This document shows, in pieces, positions 24,716 to 35,631 of a DNA stretch of 64,000 nt. The notes under the pieces were generated by a model that did not search any database, had not been told where the DNA came from, and worked only from the letters and a program-made list of their open reading frames with translations. The position numbers were made by a program, and so were the translations under genes. Source of the stretch: Anodontia alba (lineage: Eukaryota > Mollusca > Bivalvia > Lucinida > Lucinidae); NCBI GenBank assembly GCA_964016985.1, contig OZ024825.1:32146057-32210056 (forward strand), in the 5' to 3' direction. The first letter of the stretch is position 1; each line of letters opens with the position of its first letter.

Positions 24716-24963
24716 CTGATTAGCTTGTGCATCCATGTAGTCTTCATTCTATGAATTCTCTATGTTCTGTAGATTGTTCATAATAATAGCAAAGACTCTG
24801 ATTTGTAGTACACTAAAGGTAGGTCACTGTGACATATATGTTGATATCTGACCTACATTACAGAGAAAAAAAAAAACTTGTCTGGGGTATATCTCCTGTG
24901 CTTACTGCCTTAGGCTGACTGAAATTGAATATATGCTTCAGCAGGTGTGAGACAGGGGACTTG

Positions 24964-25145
24964 TTAAGGTAGAGTATTTGATGATATTTCTGAGATAATT
25001 TGCTCCAGTTCTCCATCAAAAAAGCATGTTGTGGTGCTCATTAGAAGCACCTCACTGAGGCACCAATGAGTACCTGCAATAGCTTTTTATGGAGAAATAA
25101 GAAAAATTATCCCAGAATTATCTACAAATTCTCTACCTTAACAAG
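24964..25145. mobile_element. Hairpin MITE with PC-like core and GTTAAGGTAGAG ends
   Basis: TTGTTAAGGTAGAGTATTTG at left matches AATTCTCTACCTTAACAAG at right. The core GTTGTGGTGCTCATTAGAAG is PC-like. Related copies are at 51615-51800 and 53578-53757. Confidence 0.75.
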
Positions 25146-25165
25146 TTGTCTGTTTTGGACTACAG

Positions 25166-25240
25166 ATTGCGGTGCAGTTTGCAATAATTTTACTTGTTCT
25201 CACTTCTTTGTTGCCATATGCTTTACAAATAGGCTCCCTG
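25166..25240 (+). other. Exon-like segment, unassigned
   Basis: A 75-bp stretch between an acceptor-like GGACTACAG and a donor-like CTG/GTAGGC reads without stop as 25 mostly hydrophobic residues (AIILLVLTSLLPYAL inside). It would suit a membrane segment, but there is no recognised family and no neighbouring exon in phase. Confidence 0.2.
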
Positions 25241-26227
25241 GTAGGCCATTTCTGATTTGTCTGTTTTTTAGTGTTTGCTCATTTTTTTTACTCTGTTTTC
25301 CAGTGTTCGCTCATTTTCACTACCTCACAAGTTTATATTGCTTTAGACATGCTGTAGGAGAATCAATTTCCTAACTTTCTACAATAAAATGCAGATGTAC
25401 ATAATTACCCTAAATATTCCAACACCATATAGCTTTACTGTACGGTAAATGTCCTAAAATACTGAACGCTTTTTTGCCTAAATTTTGCTTTTCTAGCAGT
25501 GGTTTGTTCATCCATGTCTTTGATGTTTTGGAGTTTTAAAGCTTGGCATACTGTGTAAAAATTTCAGCAGGTGGATGGGGTCTTCACTGTTACTATATAG
25601 GATATGGTTACCTGACTGCCACCCCAGACCATTCCCTCATTTATTTACAATGTTGTGCCATATAGCAGAATTTATCTGTAAACTTCAGAAGTTTTGTAAT
25701 CTAGGAAACCAGCAGCTAAAATGTGGAGTGAAACTACAGACCAAACTACTCTCGACAGCTTAATTTTTTGTAGTATGACCACACTTCTCTGTTTATTTTA
25801 AACATACTGTTTTGACCTTGTACTCTTTATACAACAAACCACAAAAAAAGGCTCCAGATTAGTTTTTATTATATACCTGGCAGTGAAGCATGGAGATTTC
25901 TGATTTAGCAAATTTCTATAATTCACAGCATGATCGATGATATCAAAAACTTGTGAATGAATTATTTTACAGTGTCAGAACTGTTTTATATAAAGTGCTT
26001 TCCAGGTAATTGCCTTTTATTTTGGTCACCTGACCTCATTTTCAAGGTCAACACACAACTTAGAATATTGGAGATGTGGGGACTTCTGTTTTCTCTGAAA
26101 ACAAATTTCTAGTTTTATATGATCTGAAAGAGACAATATCAAAACTTATGCTTGTATTAATTTCTGTTCATCTTTTTATTGTAAATTACAAAGTCTATGA
26201 ACTTCTGAAACATGTCTTGTATGTTAA
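25241..26227. other. Intergenic, little recognised
   Basis: A PA'-like fragment (GGTAAATGTCCTAAAATACT) lies at 25443. I see no supported gene. Confidence 0.4.
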
Positions 26228-26653
26228 CTCTAATCCTGTTGAACCCAGATATGCCTTGTCTTTGCAAACAGTATAGATCTGGGCCCAGTTGTTCAAAGTG
26301 TCGTTAGCTTAATGAGCTCGTTAAATATAGAATATTCTGATATTTTTTGCTGAAAAAATGTGAGTAGCTTTTGCACTGCAAAAGCTACTCACATTTTTTC
26401 AGCAAAAAATTTCAGCATATTTGCGTATCACTTGATGTAAATTTTAACGAATCGTTAACTATCGACATCGTTAGCTTTGAACAACTGGACCCTGGTTCAG
26501 TTGGCTCTGGATCTGCAGTTTGCCATCAGTAAATGAATTTGTATCAATAATCTGGATTAAGCAATCTGATTGGCTGAAAATTCAAGCAATCTGATTGGCT
26601 GAAAATTGGAACTGAGAGTGGCATCTTAATTTATTCAGCATGACAAGCATTAA
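26228..26653. mobile_element. PB-family MITE split by a PE MITE
   Basis: Left half: TAATCCTGTTGAACCCAGAT and TTTGCAAACAGTATAGATCT. Right half starts at GGTTCAGTTGGCTCTGG and ends TTATTCAGCATGACAAGC. The PE insert is at 26281-26492. The right half also has an internal duplication of CAATCTGATTGGCTGAAAAT. Confidence 0.85.
26281..26492. mobile_element. PE-family MITE nested in PB
   Basis: GGGCCCAGTTGTTCAAAGTG to CTTTGAACAACTGGACCC, with the hairpin GAGTAGCTTTTGCACTGCAA. Confidence 0.88.
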
Positions 26654-26730
26654 GGTATCCAGATAAGGTACATATGATAAGTACAATTACAGAACCAGTA
26701 GCTTGTATGCTTAATTTGTAGATTACCTAC

Positions 26731-26946
26731 CATAATAACCCTAAGTATTGGGACACCTTATCTACTTACCATACTTGTCCTAAAATTTGAAATAGTCCAT
26801 TTTACTACTCATTGTTGTATCTAGAATATTGCTGTAGGTATGGCAAACAGTGTAGACCCTGATCAGATGCCATGTTCTGTTGCATCTGATCTGGGTCTAC
26901 ACTGTTTGCAAAGGCCTATTTGTCTCAATATTTGGGATTATTATGG
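26731..26946. mobile_element. PA-family hairpin MITE
   Basis: CATAATAACCCTAAGTATTG left end; hairpin GTGTAGACCCTGATCAGATG with CATCTGATCTGGGTCTACAC. Confidence 0.85.
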
Positions 26947-27019
26947 TATTATGGGCTTCCAGTCAGTTTTGTGATAATTTTGTAGTGTTTATCTTTTATA
27001 TCCTTTCCATCAGCTTTCT

Positions 27020-27255
27020 GCTTAACCTATTTTAGTCTGAAGACCCCTAAAAGGGTAATTGGCAAACAATGCAGACCCAGATCACATGCCATAAAATGCA
27101 GCGTCTGATCAGGGTCTCCACCATTTGCAAATAGTTTAGCCATTTTTCTCTGGAAATAACAAAATCATATAACCTAACATACCTAAAATTGGAATTTGAC
27201 TCTTCCAATATATACCCGGTAGTGTTGGGGAGTTCATTCTGTCTAAAATGGGTTA
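27020..27255. mobile_element. PM-family repeat
   Basis: It contains ACCCCTAAAAGGGTAATTGG, the GACCCAGATCA core hairpin, and ends near GAGTTCATTCTGTCTAAAAT. Related copies are at 50935 and 56790. Confidence 0.65.
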
Positions 27256-27412
27256 ATATATATACCTTATATGTCCTTGCAGTCAGTTTTGTGCTTAATT
27301 TGTAGTGTGTACCTTCATGGGCTTCCAGTCAGTTTTGTGCTTAGTTAGAAAGCAATAATATACTTAAATGTTTCTGTATGTTTGCATTTATGTTTTTCTT
27401 TTTTGCCTGTAG

Positions 27413-27493
27413 AAAAAGTATAGGAAGAGCTGCAGTTACTCTGGCATCAAAACATGTATTGTTGTCGCACCTGAGTTAGCATGGGCCACTTCG
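27413..27493 (+). other. Exon-like segment, unassigned (both strands open)
   Basis: Between a strong acceptor (TTTTTTGCCTGTAG) and donor (TCG/GTAAGC) lies an 81-bp open stretch of 27 codons with YRKSCSYSGIKTCIVVAPEL. The reverse strand of 27436-27639 is also open and reads GTRTDARVDVSTLTNEKTDG and more. I recognise neither. This could be an exon of an unrecognised gene in the gap between the two main genes, or a transposon remnant. Confidence 0.25.
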
Positions 27494-27817
27494 GTAAGCA
27501 AGGTTCCATCTGTTTTTTCATTCGTTAGTGTACTTACATCTACCCTAGCATCAGTCCTAGTACCCAGCATAGCAACCACCCTAAATAAAGTTGAAACCAT
27601 TTGAAATATTTTACACAGGTGCAACATAAACTTCAACAAATTTCTTACTAATTTTGGTTAAAGTTTTCTAAAGGCCTATGAGTACCTAGGCCATAGATGG
27701 CTTTACCTAACACTTAAACTTTTACCGGATACAGGCCCTAAGATTTATCCAGTATAAGCCCCTCCTTGCCTTAGTAACATTCAACATAAAGGTCACAAAC
27801 TTAGAAATTTTACATTA

Positions 27818-27972
27818 ACCCTTAAAGTTCCAATCACAACTGCAGCAGATGATACTTTGAAATATATTTTTTTTTATTTTTCAGAGAAATTAAGGCTTGA
27901 CATTTTCTCTAAAAAATAAAAAAAAATAGAATGTCAGCTGCTACAAATTTTGCTTGGCACTCTAAGGGTTGA
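27818..27972. mobile_element. PG-family hairpin MITE
   Basis: ACCCTTAAAGTTCCAATCAC at left and GGCACTCTAAGGGTTGAA at right; TTAAGGCTTGACATTTTCTC arm. Confidence 0.65.
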
Positions 27973-28006
27973 AATTTTTGGTTAAGGCTTTTTAAAGACC
28001 TACCAG

Positions 28007-28230
28007 TATACACCACAACCTCTTTATAACACTATTGTTGGAGTCCATAGCATAAACCGTGTTAGTTAAACAACCATGTTATATCCAAACAAAAATGTAT
28101 AGACTATATTGAAAAATGACCATTTATGGTCATTTTTCAATATAATCTATACAGTTTTGGGATCCATCTTTGAAGCGTGTTATATCCAAAACCGTGTTAT
28201 GAACCGTGTTATAAAGAGGTTGTAGTGTAT
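28007..28230. mobile_element. PI-family hairpin MITE
   Basis: ACACCACAACCTCTTTATAA and TTATAAAGAGGTTGTAGTGT ends are complementary. The centre pairs TATTGAAAAATGACCATT with AATGGTCATTTTTCAATA. Confidence 0.9.
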
Positions 28231-28387
28231 CTCCTGAATATCTGGACTGGTGTTAGATACTGATCAAGTATATGCCCCCCACCCCTACTCAGTGACCTTG
28301 AGATTTAAGTCACCACAGACTTTAGTGAAGTTTAACACTGAAGTTTTTGATCGATGAGTCATAGTTATGGGCATTGCAACTTTTATA

Positions 28388-28602
28388 ATTTCTTTTAGCC
28401 ACTGAAGTTTTGAGTAAATTTGTAGCAGATGACATTCTAAAATTGATTCTCATTTTTTTCAGAGAAAATAAGACTTGACATTCCACATGAATTGTCTACT
28501 AGGCAGACAATTCACATGCACTCTTAATCCTTATTTTCTTAGAAAGAGAAATTCAATGTGTTGTCTGCTGCAGTTGTGATTAGCACTTTAAGGGCTAGTT
28601 AC
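28388..28602. mobile_element. PG-family hairpin MITE
   Basis: AAGACTTGACATTCCACATG, a GTCTACTAGGCAGAC loop and CTGCAGTTGTGATTAGC at the right. Confidence 0.65.
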
Positions 28603-29157
28603 TACTGCTACTGCTCAGATATTGTGTTCTTATTCTTTTATCACATGACCCACATCACATCAGAAAAGGGGCCAGCTAATGTGTGAATAGCCAGGCCCTT
28701 GAACAGAAAATCGTCAATGACTCAAACACTGATGGCTCATTTACCCTGGCTGATTCAAACCCACTTTTGAGTCCCTAGGAAAATCTTACAGTCAATCAAG
28801 AAAACAAATATTTAGGGATATCCAAGTAAAATTTTCTTATTTAATCATGAAAATGTATGTTGTGTGTTTTCTTTTGAATATTACGCTCAACATACCATTG
28901 TAGCAGCATACCATTGAAGACTCCCCAAAATATCCCCATTTGCCTCCTGTCCTGGCACTATGATGATTAACCCTCAGTGGCTCAAACTACCCATGTCTAG
29001 AATAAATTTTCATGGTCCCAAAGATGTTTGAGCCATTGAAGTTTGACCGTGTGTCAGTGTAGTCTGATCATCCTACAATTTCTGCCTTTGAAAGCATGGA
29101 TTCTTTAAAACCTGCTGGCAAACAGTGAAGACCCTGTTTATGGCAAACAAATCTACT
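28603..29157. other. No recognised feature
   Basis: Intergenic. A fragment with ATGAAAATGTATGTTGTGTG near 28845 may be half of a PC hairpin. Confidence 0.35.
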
Positions 29158-29340
29158 TTTAGCAGAGGGGAGACTCTATCAAAACTGTTATTGCCTCCCA
29201 CTGTGAAAAGTAGTCCACTCTAAAAGGAATGAATTTGCTCCCTATGGGAGCAAATTCATTCCTTTTCGAGTAGACCCCCTTTTCTGAGGGGCCTTTGTGT
29301 GCTGGAAAGTGAACAAAATCACAAAATCTGTTTCCCTTGT
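29158..29340. mobile_element. PH-family hairpin MITE
   Basis: TAGTCCACTCTAAAAGGAAT pairs with ATTCCTTTTCGAGTAGACCC around CCCTATGGGAG. Confidence 0.85.
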
Positions 29341-29575
29341 GAAAAAATATAAAAATCTACCAAGTATATCTGGTCCCTTTAAACTGAAAGATGTGTAAGC
29401 TGGTCTGGTTTTTTACTTTTCATCATACATACTAAGGCCCCATTATATGATACACCTGAATATTTTGTATACTGATTGTACAAAAGCCTTAATATCTTGC
29501 CAGAAGCATGTGAAATCTTTATTAGAATGAAGTCCCTTTTTACATGCATAATACATGTTAATGGTATAGCTGTTC

Positions 29576-29778
29576 ACCCTTAAAGTGCTAAGCAAACTTG
29601 TAGCAGATCTCATTCTAATTTATATTATTATTTTTCAGAGCAAATAAGACTCGACATTTCATGTGAATCCATTTACATGACATGTCGTTTTATTTTCCGT
29701 GAAAAAAAAAAAAAAAAAATTTAAAACTAAATTCAAAATGTCAACTGCTGTAGTTGTGATTAGCGTTTTAAGGTTTAA
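29576..29778. mobile_element. PG-family hairpin MITE
   Basis: CACCCTTAAAGTGCTAAGC and TTAGCGTTTTAAGGTTTAA ends; arms AAGACTCGACATTTCATGTG and CATGACATGTCGTTTTATTT. Confidence 0.65.
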
Positions 29779-30002
29779 AGCAATAATTTTGTTGCTGCTT
29801 CATTATTAGAATTTATTTTGTACATTTATATGTGGACATAACATGCTAAAAATGCCATTATTGTATATGTGCATAATGAAAGCCCAGCTCAGCCTGTGCA
29901 TTCAAACAGTCTGATCAGGGCCTGCTTACAGAATTTCTGGAGAATCTTAGCATATAAGAGGGGTATCCATGTCATATTTTTCTTATTTCTCCATGAAAAC
30001 AT

Positions 30003-30228
30003 ATTCGTTTTGTGTTGAGATTTTACGGCACAGTCAACCCAACCAGGTCATATCAAGCACAGTCAGTTTACATAACCGCACTTTTACTAGGCACACTTTT
30101 ACTGTTAACCAGCATTGTGCACATTCCTTCACGAGAAACTGACAACTGCCCTTCTTGAATCAGGGGGAAGGGAGAGAATGACCAAAGAAAATATTTTGTG
30201 ATCAGTCTCCAGGAAAGAATGTTGCTGA
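30003..30228 (-). mobile_element. tRNA-type SINE body with 12-bp target duplication
   Basis: The duplicated target CCATGAAAACAT is at 29991-30002 and 30229-30240. The body matches the SINE at 17795 in reverse, with TTTTACGGCACAGTCAACCC at its 3' side. The tRNA head is missing, so it is 5'-truncated. Confidence 0.85.
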
Positions 30229-30402
30229 CCATGAAAACATTATGTTGTTGACACTCATTAGAAGTGCCCCAAACACTTACATTTTCAATAACATAGGTTT
30301 TCACATGTTGTGTTCAGCCAGGTGCTTCTAATGAGTACCATAGCATTTTTTTTTCATGAAGAAATAAGAAAACTAGATCAGGCAGTCGATGACACGTCAT
30401 CG

Positions 30403-30943
30403 CAAATCCCCACGCTTCTGGCAGAAATTACCCTTGTACCACACAGCATAGTTTTAAGCAACCAGGCAAAATTCTACTTGTATGTTATTCTACTCATCAT
30501 TCCCTTCAATTTGATATGCCACATGACCATGTTGTGAGAAACTTAATTTTTGACCCCGCCCCACCCCCCAAGTCCCACCCCAAAGGGTGTTCCTTGGGTC
30601 ACAAAGTAAATCCCGTTCAGTATGTTTTACATCTATCACTACTGAGTACATGTGCACATTTTCGCATAAAAATCTTTAAAATTGACTTTGAAATTGGAAA
30701 TTGTTAATATTTGACCTTTTGACCCCTCCCCAGGGCCCCTGGGGGCGGGGCCAAAAATAAACATGCTCTTGCACACCCCACTTGTGTAAGCAAGCCACTT
30801 ACCAAATTTGGTTGGATTCTGTCCAGCGGTTTGGGAGGAGATAACATAATGGACAGACGGATGGACAAACGGACGGACGGACAGACCGACGGAGGCGATA
30901 ACAATATCCCCGACCCTTTTTTCTAAAAAGCGTGGGGATAAAT
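30403..30943. mobile_element. Element with CCCCACGCTT termini and GACGGA-rich region
   Basis: Terminal inverted repeat ATCCCCACGCTT / AAGCGTGGGGAT. Inside are GACCCCGCCCCACCCCCC, CAAATTTGGTTGGATTCTGT and a run of ACGGACGGACGGACAG. It is a common style of bivalve dispersed repeat; no transposase is seen. Confidence 0.7.
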
Positions 30944-31129
30944 ATCAGTACTTTTCAGTTGAAAAAAAGTTGTTTGTACTCACAGGCTTCTCAGCGAGGT
31001 GCTTCTAATGAGTACCACATCTTTTCTTAGAGAAATAAGAAAATGGTCAATACTTTCCTGTACCTTATCTGAAGCTATGAGAATTTGACAAACAGAAGGT
31101 CCAGACTTAACTGAGAAAATACACAGGTT

Positions 31130-31232
31130 GTTTGTTTGTGTTGTGGTTTTACGGCCCAGTCAACCCAATGGGGTCATGTCGAGCGCAGTCAGTTTACCTA
31201 ATCACAAGTTTACTGGACAGGTTGATCTTTGC
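31130..31232 (-). mobile_element. SINE 3' fragment
   Basis: GTTTTACGGCCCAGTCAACC, ATGTCGAGCGCAGTCAGTTT and TACTGGACAGG match the 3' half of the SINE at 60872-61191. Confidence 0.7.
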
Positions 31233-31272
31233 CTTTACTATTGACATATGATGTGTAACACATTAAAAGGGT

Positions 31273-31695
31273 CCTTATGCAATTTGCAGACAACACAAGC
31301 CCAGATCAGCCTGCACAAATGTGCAGGCTGATCTGGGCTTGTGTTGTCTTGCTAACAGAATCAATGGATACTGTAGTTCATGTCATCAGAGAATGTCCAG
31401 GGCCCAATTGTTCAAAGCTAACGACATCGTTAATTAACAATTCGTTAAAATTTACATTGAGTGATACGCAAATATGCAGAAATTTTTTGCTGAAAAAATG
31501 AGCAGCTTTTGCAGTGCAAAAGCTACTCATATTTTTTCAGCAAAAAATATCAGAATATTGTGTATTGAATCCACTAAAACAGTTAACGAAATGACCCTTA
31601 ATGAGCTCATTAAGCTAATGATGCTTTGAACATCCGGGCCCTGATGTCCAGATCAGACTGCATGAATGTGCATGCTCATCTGAACCTTTGCTGTT
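31273..31695. mobile_element. PL-like element carrying a short hairpin and a nested PE
   Basis: The hairpin ACACAAGCCCAGATCAGCCT pairs with AGGCTGATCTGGGCTTGTGT at 31291-31350. PE occupies 31399-31640 and is flanked by ATGTCC on each side (31393-31398 and 31644-31649), a possible target duplication. Confidence 0.65.
31399..31640. mobile_element. PE-family hairpin MITE
   Basis: Ends AGGGCCCAATTGTTCAAAGC and GCTTTGAACATCCGGGCCC; centre GCAGCTTTTGCAGTGCAAAA. Confidence 0.85.
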
Positions 31696-31699
31696 CACA

Positions 31700-32308
31700 T
31701 AGGGAATAAGGTCATTTTTTCCATGTTGCTCATTACATGACAAAAGGGCCCTTTCCTTGTGTTGGATATTTTTATACAAATCCTGTGGATAACATAACTG
31801 AATGATAGAAAAAGTAAAACAAATGGAAGTCAGTTTTCTGTTATCCTTCTTTGATTCCACTGATCTTTTAACTGTTTCATTCATTTACAAGATCTGGGCC
31901 ATGACGAACAAAAAGGGGTCATATTACAAGTAAACAAACTGGGGCTTTGACAGTTAAAGGAAATGAAATTTTTGGGAAAAAAAACAACAACACATCACCA
32001 GCTCATTCAGTCTTGGATAGGGCACCCACCAGAGGGTAGCTGATGAAGAGGTGTATCTGCTCAAGTCAGATTCAACACTTTTTGAGCTATGCTCTGGACA
32101 AAAGTGTGACAAATTGAAGGATGGACTGAGCAACAAGTATATGATCATCCTCTTGGGAGCTCAAAGTGATTGACTTATTCAAATTTTACGAGAGTAGGAT
32201 GATATATGATCAGGAGTTCATTAAAAGCTATAGAAAAGTATATAGTAATGTCAACCTTGTTTTCTGGGAAAAATATCAATTTATCATCCGCCCAGAGAGT
32301 GGTTAAGG
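31700..32308. other. Intergenic, no recognised feature
   Basis: Unique-looking sequence with no supported exon. Short PF-like text appears near 32245. Confidence 0.35.
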
Positions 32309-32639
32309 TTTAACCCTTGTCCTGTTGAATAAATTAAGATGCCTCACCCATTCCTAATTTTCAGCCAATCATATTACTTGATCTGGATTGTTATGCCCCC
32401 AACTTCAAAGAAGTTGGAGGGGCATATTGCTTCTGGGTTGTTCGTCAGTCCGTCCGTCCATCCGTCTGTCCGTTCGTCACGCTTTTTGATGCATAGCATA
32501 ACTTTAAAACCGTGAATGCTACTGTTTTGAAATTTCATATATGGATTCCTCATGAAAAAATAGCTGACACGTATTTTTTTTCTTGACATGATTATGCCCC
32601 TTTTCTGAGTTATGGCCCTTTGAAAAAATATGGATGCAA

Positions 32640-33965
32640 TCTTGTCAGCAAAATATCTCAAAAACTATTAAAGCTAGAGCCTTGAAACTTGATGAATAGA
32701 CTGGTAGTGATGAGTAGACAACCTGATTAACTTTTGAAGAAATTTTGAAAAATACTTCTTGAGTTATGGCCCTTTGTAATTTTGGGCAATTTTACCTTGT
32801 CAGCAAAATATCTCAAAAACTGTTAGAGCTAGAGCCTTGAAACTTAGTAAATGGATTTGTAGTGATGAGTAGATGACCTGATTAACTTTTGAAGAAATTC
32901 TGAAAAATACTTCATGAGTTATGGCCCTTTGTAATTTTGGGCATTTTTATCTTGTCAGCAAAATATCTCAAAAACCGTTGGAGCTAGAGCCTTGAAACTT
33001 AATGAATAGACTGGTAGTGATGAGTAGACAACCTGATTAACTTTTGAAGAAATTTTGAAAAATGCCTTTTGAGTAATGGCCCATTGTAATTTTGGGCATT
33101 TTTACCTTGTCAGCAAAATATCTCAAAAACTGTTAAAGCTTGAGCCTGAAACTTAGTAAATGGATTTGTAGTGATGTGTAGATGACCTGATTAACTTTTG
33201 AAGAAATTCTGAAAAACACTTCATGAGTTATGGCCCTTTGTAATTTAGGGCATTTTTAACTTGTCAGCAAAATATCTCAAAAACTATTGAAGCTAGAGCC
33301 TTGAAACTTGATGAATAGACTGGTAGTGATGAGTAGACAACCTGATAAACTTTTGAAGAAATTTTGAAATATACTTCTTGAGTTATGCCCCTTTGTAATT
33401 TTAGGCATTTTTATCTTGTCAGCAAAATATATCAAAAACTGTTAGAGCTAGAGCCTTGAAACTTAGTAAATGGATTTGTAGTGATGAGTAGATGACCTGA
33501 TTAATTTTTGAAGAAATTCTGAAAAATACTTCATGAGTTATGGCCCTTTGTAATTTTGGGCAATTTTACCTTGTCAGCAAAATATCTCAAAATCTGTTGG
33601 AACTAGAGCCTTGACACTTGATGAATAGACTGGTAGTGACGAGTAGACAACCTGATTAACTTTTGAAGAAATTTTGAAATATACTTCTTGAATTATGCCC
33701 CTTTGTTATTTTGGGCATTTTTATCTTGTCAGCAAAATATCTCAAAAACTATTAGAGCTAGAGACTTGAAACTTGGTGAATTGATTGGTAATGATGAGTA
33801 GATGACCTGATTAATTTTTTTGTAAATTCTGAAAAATATTTCATAAGTAATGGCCCTTTGTAAATTTGGGCATGTTTCCCTTGTGAACAAAATATCTCAA
33901 AAACTATTGAAGCTGGAGCCTTGAAACTTGATGAATAGATTGGTAGCGATGAGTACATGACCTGA
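32640..33965. repeat. 155-bp tandem array, nine units
   Basis: TGTCAGCAAAATATCTCAAA recurs near 32644, 32799, 32954, 33109, 33263, 33418, 33573 and 33728, with a weaker ninth unit at 33883. Units alternate between two types: ATAGACTGGTAGTGATGAG with GACAACC, and ATGGATTTGTAGTGATG with GATGACC. So the amplified unit is a 310-bp dimer. Confidence 0.9.
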
Positions 33966-34700
33966 TTATGCCCCCAGTTTCGAATGAAATTGATGGGGCA
34001 TATTATTTTGCCTTCATTTGTCCATCCGACTGTCCGTTCATCAAGCTTTTTTTGTGCATGCCATATCTTAAGAACCCTGCACGCTAGGGTTTTGAAATTT
34101 TATATTTGGGTTCCCAATGAAAAAATAGCCGACCCGTATTTTGTTTCTTGTCTAGCATGTTTATTTAAAGTTATGCCCCTTTGAAAAAAATCAGAATTAA
34201 ATATTATGAGCAAGATATCTTGAAAAGTATTTAAGCTGGGTTCTTGAAATTCGATACAGTGAGTGGGAATGATGTGTACATTACCCGATTATATTTTGAG
34301 AGAATTCCATGAAAATATTGATAAAGTTACGGCCCTTTGCAGTTCTGCTCATTTTGACCTTGTCAGCAAGATTTCTCGAAAAGCACTTAAGCTAGGGTCT
34401 TGAAATATTATATGCTGATTGGGGATGATGTGGAGATTACCTGGTTTGTTTTTTAGGGAATTCCATGAAAAATTGATGTAGTTATGGCCCTTTGTAGTTC
34501 TAGGCATTTTGACTTTTTCAGCAAGATATCTCAAAAAGTATTTAAGCTAGAGCCATGATATTTGGTATACTGATTGGGATTGAGGAGGAGATCACCTGAA
34601 TAAATTTTGAACCAATTAAATGAAATGTTGGAGTTATGGCCCTTCGCAATTTCGGGCCATTTAATGTCGTTGCTTTATTGTGTATAGCATAAGTTTAGAA
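33966..34700. repeat. Diverged units of the same array type
   Basis: AGCAAGATATCT and related text recurs near 34209, 34361 and 34519, about 150-158 bases apart, linked to ATGGCCCTTTG. These are older and more diverged than the 32640-33965 units. Confidence 0.65.
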
Positions 34701-35315
34701 CCATGTATGCTAATGTTTTGAAATTTCATGTTTTGATTCCTCATGAAAAAATAGGTGATCCGTATTTTTTCCTTATCCCAATCATCTCCTATTTTAGAGT
34801 TATTTCCCTTTGATAAAATAACATTGAAATCATATATTTGTACTGTTGTTACCGTCATGGCTAAGCAGTGTTGGAGTCAAACAGTGTTAGAATCAGGCAG
34901 TTGGGGGCATAGTGTTTTACAAACACCAGCTCTAGTTGCTATAAATTCACATACTTAATAGCAAACAGTGCAGATCCAGATCAGTTGGCTTCTTAAGAAG
35001 CCAACTGACCTGGATCTACACCGTTTGCAAAGGCAGGCTATATCTGGGTTCAGCAGGACAACGGTTAAGTGTGCTAATACTGACCATATGAGGATAAAAG
35101 TAAAACACCTTAAACTATTCATTCAATTAATATGTCATTTTATTTTATTTTTTTTTCCACAGTTAAATATCACAGCCATATTTTAAACAAAATGAAAATG
35201 TAAATAAAAAATACCTTTTTCTTTTTCCATTGATTTAACATTTATGTGGAAACAACAAGGGCAGATCCAGGAGGATTTCTGAGGGGGGTCGATGTGTTCA
35301 AGTTACCATACTTAC

Positions 35316-35513
35316 TCTACATATTTGGAAAGACAGGCCTGAACAAACAGTGTAGACCCAGATCAGACACCACAGAATGCAACATCTGATCAGGATCTAC
35401 ACTGTTTGCCACTTACCCAGCAGTTTATCACATTCATGGGTAGTTAAATGGAATTGTTGAAGAGAAGTACAAGGTAAAAAGGGGTGTGAATATTTAGGGT
35501 ACGGTATCCCAAA
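35316..35513. mobile_element. PA-family hairpin MITE
   Basis: GTGTAGACCCAGATCAGACA with ACATCTGATCAGGATCTACA; ends ATTTGGAAAGACAGGCC and ATATTTAGGGTACGG. Confidence 0.65.
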
Positions 35514-35572
35514 TTGATGAAATTTATCCAAACTTTCCCATGAAAATGAAAGTTTGAGTCAAAGTGCAGAGC

Positions 35573-35578
35573 GGTGTG

Positions 35579-35610
<32 letters not shown>

Positions 35611-35631
35611 TGTGTGTGTGTGTGTGCGCGC
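35573..35631. repeat. (GTGC)n/(GT)n microsatellite
   Basis: Tandem GCGT units followed by GT units. Confidence 0.95.

Larger units (their letters stand above)
29951..31080. mobile_element. PC-family MITE cluster broken by a SINE and a TIR element
   Basis: PC pieces are seen at 29951-30002 (ATAAGAGGGGTATCCATGTC), 30229-30370, and 30944-31080 (ending ATCTGAAGCTATGAG). Between them are a SINE (30003-30228) and an element bounded by ATCCCCACGCTTCT and AAAAGCGTGGGGATA (30403-30943). Confidence 0.7.
32392..34940. mobile_element. TATGCCCC-terminated element with internal tandem array
   Basis: The left end TATGCCCCCAACTTC folds on GAAGTTGGAGGGGCATA, followed by GTCCGTCCGTCCATCCG. The right end is TTGGGGGCATAGTGTTTTAC. 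A second left-end-like copy (ATGCCCCCAGTTTC with ATGGGGCATA) begins at 33967, so two elements are joined or nested. No transposase reading frame is visible. Confidence 0.75.
32309..35067. mobile_element. PB-family MITE split by a 2.5-kb element
   Basis: The left part, 32309-32391, runs TTAACCCTTGTCCTGTTGAA to TGATCTGGATTG. The right part, 34941-35067, resumes at ATAAATTCACATACTTAATA and contains the whole PB hairpin and the end GTTCAGCAGGACAACGGTTA. Together they make one PB copy. Confidence 0.88.

Noticed and set aside
32640..33965. CRISPR-like array
   Set aside because: The units are 155 bp with no unique spacers; it is a tandem satellite in a eukaryotic transposon.
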